A DNA stretch of 64,000 bases from Brevundimonas diminuta 3F5N (GTDB lineage: Bacteria; Pseudomonadota; Alphaproteobacteria; Caulobacterales; Caulobacteraceae), in NCBI RefSeq assembly GCF_900163625.1, contig NZ_FUIE01000084.1, positions 23,488 through 87,487 of the forward strand, in the 5' to 3' direction. Every line of letters begins with the position of its first letter. The first letter of the stretch is position 1. A program made the translations under genes and the position numbers. Below, one piece after another: positions 60,977 to 64,000 of this stretch. The notes under the pieces were generated by a model. It was not told the origin of the DNA and searched no databases. It saw only the letters and a list, made by a program, of their open reading frames with translations.

Positions 60977-61928
60977 GAACAACAAGACGCGCTCAAGCAG
61001 CCCGAAGGGCGATAGCGCCGCCAAAATAGGCCAGGATATCGTCTGGCGGCTGGAGGCGGCGGCGTTCCAGGGGCTGTTCGGCTTCTTGCGCCTGCTCGGC
61101 GTCGAGCGGGCCTCGGGCTTCGGCGGCAAGCTGCTGCGGACGCTGGGGCCGCTGACCGGCACGCACAAGACGGTAAGGCGCAATCTGCGCATCGCCTTCC
61201 CCGACATGGACGCCGCCGAGCGTGATCGTCTGGCGGTGGAGCAGTGGGAGCAGACCGGCCGCACCTTCGCCGAACTGGCCGTCATGGACCGGCTGACGCC
61301 GGAAAGCGGGCGGATCGACATCGTCGGATTGGAACGGCTGCACGCCGTGCGCGACAGCGGAAAGCCGGTGGTGCTGATCTCGGGCCATCTGGCCAATTTC
61401 GAGGTCATGGCGGCGGTCATCATGGCGGCGGGCGTGCCGTGTCAGGTGACCTATCGTGCGGCCAACAACCCTTACGTCGACGCCCTGATCCGCCAGAGCC
61501 GAGAGCGTTACGGCATCAAGCTGTTCGCGCCCAAGGGCGATGGCACGCGCGAGCTGATGGCGGGGATGAAGCGCGGCGAGTCCATCGCCCTGCTGGTCGA
61601 TCAGAAATACAGCCAGGGGCCGGAGGTCGAGTTCTTCGGCCAGCCGGTCAACGCTTCGCCCGGCGCGGCGCGCATGGCGTTGAAGTTCGGCACGGTGATG
61701 CAGCCCCTGTCGGTGGTGCGCCTGCCCGGCGTGCGCTTCCGCGTCACCGCGCACGAGCCGATCGCCGTGCCTGACACGGGCGACAAGGCCGCCGATGTGC
61801 TGACGGGCGTGCAAGCGGCCAACCGCTTCGTCGAGGACCGTGTGCGCGAGCATCCGGTCGACTGGTTCTGGGTCCACAAGCGCTGGCCGCCCCAGGTCTA
61901 TGAGGCGCTGCGGGCGTCGGACGCCTAA
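60966..61928 (+). CDS. LpxL/HtrB-type lipid A acyltransferase
   Basis: 320 residues with one amphipathic N-terminal segment and the acyltransferase motif [10 protein letters not shown] (HxxxxE) followed by [21 protein letters not shown] and [31 protein letters not shown], which is the LpxL/LpxM pattern, and WFWVHKRWP near the end. It transfers an acyl chain from acyl-ACP to a lipid A precursor at the cytoplasmic face. Start TTG 60966 lies inside the SDR gene. The 3' end overlaps the convergent response-regulator stop by 4 bp. A lysophospholipid acyltransferase role cannot be excluded. Confidence 0.88.
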   Translation: MPGENNKTRSSSPKGDSAAKIGQDIVWRLEAAAFQGLFGFLRLLGVERASGFGGKLLRTLGPLTGTHKTVRRNLRIAFPDMDAAERDRLAVEQWEQTGRTFAELAVMDRLTPESGRIDIVGLERLHAVRDSGKPVVLISGHLANFEVMAAVIMAAGVPCQVTYRAANNPYVDALIRQSRERYGIKLFAPKGDGTRELMAGMKRGESIALLVDQKYSQGPEVEFFGQPVNASPGAARMALKFGTVMQPLSVVRLPGVRFRVTAHEPIAVPDTGDKAADVLTGVQAANRFVEDRVREHPVDWFWVHKRWPPQVYEALRASDA

Positions 61929-62422
61929 TCCAGCACGCCGTCGTCGGCGCGGCGGAAGGGACCGGCGTAGTCCTTTGTTCCTGTCCGGCGGCGATCCGGC
62001 CCGAAGTAGCCGGGCGAGCGCACGAAGGGGCGTGGGCGCAGGATCACCGCCTCGATCCGCGTCAGCAGGGTCTGGGCCTTCACCGGCTTGGCGACGAATT
62101 CGGTGACGCCGGCATCGCGGGCCTCGGTCACGCGGCTCTTCTCGGAATGGCCCGTCATCATGATGACCGGCAGATAGGGGTTGGCGCTGCCGCTCTCGTT
62201 GCGGACCGCGCGGGTGAAGGCGGCGCCGTCCATCGGCTTCATGCGGAAGTCGACGATGGCGATGTCGATCGCCTCGCGGCGCAACAGCTCCAGCGCGACG
62301 ACGCCGTCCTCGGCTTCGCTCAGACGGCCGACGCCGACGGACTTCAGCATGGCGGCGACGATGGCGCGCATATTGGGGTTGTCGTCGACCAGCAGGACGT
62401 GGATCGAACTCAGGGCGGACAT
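61925..62422 (-). CDS. Single-domain response regulator (CheY-like)
   Basis: 165 residues. Receiver domain: LLVDDNPNMR (Asp13, Asp14), IAIVDFRMKPMDG with phospho-acceptor Asp58, MMTGHSEK and FVAKPV with the conserved lysine near 110. A 40-residue tail follows (RPFVRSPGYFGPDRRRTGTKDY); the FGPDRRR motif is seen in other alphaproteobacterial receivers. No output domain, so it probably acts through protein contacts. It could serve the motility or cell-cycle system that tipF points to. Start ATG 62422; no kinase gene is adjacent. Confidence 0.9.
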   Translation of the reverse strand: MSALSSIHVLLVDDNPNMRAIVAAMLKSVGVGRLSEAEDGVVALELLRREAIDIAIVDFRMKPMDGAAFTRAVRNESGSANPYLPVIMMTGHSEKSRVTEARDAGVTEFVAKPVKAQTLLTRIEAVILRPRPFVRSPGYFGPDRRRTGTKDYAGPFRRADDGVLD

Positions 62423-62482
62423 CTCAGGGCACCGACGAACAGGGAAGCCGGATGCGATCCGGCGACAACATCAGAAAAGGGC

Positions 62483-62689
62483 TCAGCGCCCGGCGGCGGC
62501 CAGATACTCGTGCGGTCCGGCGTAGGCTTCCTGCTTCTCGACCGACCAATAGCGCAGGGCGGTCAGGGGAATGGTCGCGCCGCTGACGGCGCACCGCACA
62601 TAGGCCCCGGCGGACAGGACGGCGAACTCGCCGTCGCCGTAGTGAAGGCAGGCCTCGCTGGAGGCGGAAGAGGGGGGCTGGGTGCTCAT
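62483..62689 (-). CDS. DUF2093 family protein
   Basis: 68 residues. The stretch YGDGEFAVLSAGAYVRCAVSGATIPLTALRYWSVEKQEAYA is the full DUF2093 signature found across Alphaproteobacteria; one Cys and the YWSVE motif are characteristic. No known function. It lies 60 bp upstream of the response regulator on the same strand and could share its transcript. Divergent from the P1 peptidase gene, sharing an 86-bp upstream region. Confidence 0.88.
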   Translation of the reverse strand: MSTQPPSSASSEACLHYGDGEFAVLSAGAYVRCAVSGATIPLTALRYWSVEKQEAYAGPHEYLAAAGR

Positions 62690-62775
62690 GCCGCCATCAT
62701 AACGCGAAGCTTGTGCGGGACGAGAGGCGAATCGCCGTCATCTGACCGCTTGTCGTTCACAATCTCGGATGTTCC

Positions 62776-63951
62776 ATGTCTCGATCGCCCGCCGACATCC
62801 TGGCCGCCGCCGTTTCCGCCGCTGTCCTCGTCGCCGCGCCGGGCGCGCTGGCGCAGGATGGTGCGGCAGCGCGCCCGACCATTCGCGAGTTGGGGCGGGC
62901 GCCGGGCATACTGTCGCCGGGACCGCTGAACGCCATCACCGACGTGGCTGGGGTGAAGGTGGGGCAGGTGACGCTGCGTTCGGGCGACAGCGTCCGCACC
63001 GGCGTCACCGCCGTCGTGCCGCACGGGGGCTCGCTGTTCCGCGACAAGGTTCCAGCCGGCCTGTCGGTCGCCAACGGTTTTGGCAAGCTGGCGGGCGCGA
63101 CCCAGATCATGGAGCTGGGCGAGATCGAGACGCCGATCGTCCTGACCAACACCCTGTCCGTGGCGCGGGGGATCGACGGCGTTCTGGACTGGACGCTGAA
63201 ACAGCCGGGGCATGAGGACGTCCGCTCGGTCAACGCCGTGGTGGGCGAGACGAACGACGGCGGGCTGAACGACATCCGCGCGCGCGTCGTCACCGCCGCT
63301 GACGTGGTGCGGGCCATCGAGACGGCGACGACCGGCCCGGTCGAGCAGGGCGCGGTCGGCGCCGGGACGGGCACGATTGCGTTTGGGTTCAAGGGCGGGA
63401 TCGGCACCAGTTCGCGCAAGCTGCCCGACAGTCTGGGCGGCTTCACCGTGGGGGTGCTGGTCCAGTCGAACTACGGCGGGGTGCTGAGCATCGACGGGGC
63501 GCCGGTCGGGGTCCGGCTAGGCCGCTACTACCTGCGCGAAGAGGTGGAGAATGAACGCGCCGACGGCTCCATCATGATCGTGGTGGCGACCGATGCGCCC
63601 CTGTCGGACCGAAATCTGGAGCGGCTGGCGAACCGGGCTTTCGCCGGTCTGGCGCGGACGGGGGCGGCGTTCTCGAACGGGTCGGGGGACTATGCGATCG
63701 CCTTTTCGACGGCGGAAGGCGTGCGGCGGACGCCCGAACGCCGGGCGGGGCAGACGAGCGTCGCGGATTGGCCCAATGACCGGATGTCGCCCCTGTTCGT
63801 CGCGGTCGCTGAGGCGACGGAGGAGGCCATCCTCAACTCTCTGCTGAAGGCGCAGGCGACGACCTCGGTGATCGACGGCAAGGCGGTGACGATCGAGGCG
63901 CTGGACATCGAGGCGGTGAAGGCGGTGCTGGGTGAGACGGCTAGCCGTTAA
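62776..63951 (+). CDS. P1 family peptidase (DmpA/beta-peptidyl aminopeptidase type)
   Basis: 391 residues with a signal peptide ending near GALAQDG, so periplasmic. N-terminal nucleophile-like family that cleaves itself: GSIMIVVATDAPLSDRNLERLA holds the Gly264-Ser265 junction where the chain is cut and Ser265 becomes the nucleophile. NDVAGVKVGQVT-like ITDVAGVKVGQVTL, NAVVGETNDGGLNDIR, FGFKGGIGTSSR and VGVLVQSNYGGVL are all conserved. Enzymes of this type release N-terminal L- or D-amino acids or beta-amino acids from short peptides. Start ATG 62776; single gene. Confidence 0.92.
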   Translation: MSRSPADILAAAVSAAVLVAAPGALAQDGAAARPTIRELGRAPGILSPGPLNAITDVAGVKVGQVTLRSGDSVRTGVTAVVPHGGSLFRDKVPAGLSVANGFGKLAGATQIMELGEIETPIVLTNTLSVARGIDGVLDWTLKQPGHEDVRSVNAVVGETNDGGLNDIRARVVTAADVVRAIETATTGPVEQGAVGAGTGTIAFGFKGGIGTSSRKLPDSLGGFTVGVLVQSNYGGVLSIDGAPVGVRLGRYYLREEVENERADGSIMIVVATDAPLSDRNLERLANRAFAGLARTGAAFSNGSGDYAIAFSTAEGVRRTPERRAGQTSVADWPNDRMSPLFVAVAEATEEAILNSLLKAQATTSVIDGKAVTIEALDIEAVKAVLGETASR

Positions 63952-63968
63952 AGCGCCGCCCCTTAAAC

Positions 63969-64000
63969 CCGCTCATCCCGGCGGAGGCCGGGACCCAGTG
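63969..64000. repeat. Left arm of another palindromic repeat, cut by the window end (family D)
   Basis: CTCATCCCGG CGGAGG CCGGGACCCAG begins 18 bp after the P1 peptidase stop. It has the same outline as one arm of family C (a TCATCC start, an inner hairpin, then a CCAG end), with CCCGGC/GCCGGG as the hairpin. The matching right arm would lie beyond the window. Confidence 0.65.

Overview
The window is GC-rich alphaproteobacterial chromosome. Its gene content points to Caulobacteraceae, most likely Brevundimonas or a close relative. The basis is the gene set: close counterparts of two Caulobacter c-di-GMP proteins (a PdeA-like phosphodiesterase with a GEDEF motif and a TipF-like degenerate EAL protein), an alphaproteobacterial aa3 oxidase assembly operon, the BamF (DUF3035) lipoprotein beside lspA, the aroA-cmk-rpsA-ihfB cluster, and short family proteins such as TIGR02300 and DUF2093. 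No 16S sequence is present, so the genus is an inference. There is no prophage, insertion sequence, CRISPR array or plasmid backbone. The DNA is mostly core chromosome with intergenic palindromic repeats.

Layout. 1-7 kb: end of an unknown gene, D-amino-acid dehydrogenase, an MFS exporter with a C-terminal monooxygenase-like domain, TrhO tRNA hydroxylase, an AidB-type acyl-CoA dehydrogenase and two tandem tRNA-Ala(GGC) genes. 7-13 kb: the aroA / two small membrane proteins / cmk / rpsA / ihfB / mscL run. 13-25 kb: acetyltransferase-like protein, POT peptide transporter, TonB receptor, degenerate TraB/GumN protein, selD-mnmH (tRNA selenation), tldD and a PadR-DUF1700-GIN module. 25-36 kb: a long co-directional run coxB-coxA-ctaB-coxF-ctaG-coxC-DUF983-surf1, then an M16 peptidase, a RimJ-type acetyltransferase and pdeA. 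36-44 kb: serine hydrolase, YqgE, peroxiredoxin, orphan vsr, a five-gene minus-strand cluster (methyltransferase, SixA-type phosphatase, DUF952, pyrD, hybrid kinase), glyoxalase II and an SDR. 45-50 kb: a TolC-HlyD-fused ABC-2 permease efflux operon with no ATPase. 50-58 kb: lspA-bamF, HAD phosphatase, MaoC hydratase, ribF and ileS. 58-64 kb: 2OG oxygenase, tipF, an SDR with an LpxL-type acyltransferase, a response regulator, DUF2093 and a P1 peptidase.

How the genes work together. The cox block encodes the three core subunits of an aa3 terminal oxidase together with haem O synthesis (CtaB), CuB delivery (CtaG) and haem insertion (SURF1). SelD makes selenophosphate for MnmH. LspA processes the lipoproteins encoded nearby (BamF and the DUF3828-like protein). 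The two c-di-GMP proteins fit a Caulobacter-style swarmer/stalked cell cycle.

Points most worth a second look: an M16 peptidase whose conserved N-terminus can only start at a CTG codon; ctaB starting directly on the U-tract of a terminator-like hairpin; an IleRS whose C-terminal zinc finger has lost three of four cysteines; the ATPase-less efflux operon with two permease halves in one polypeptide; and several palindromic repeat families built on the same nested-hairpin plan, one of which occurs twice, each time between convergent gene ends.
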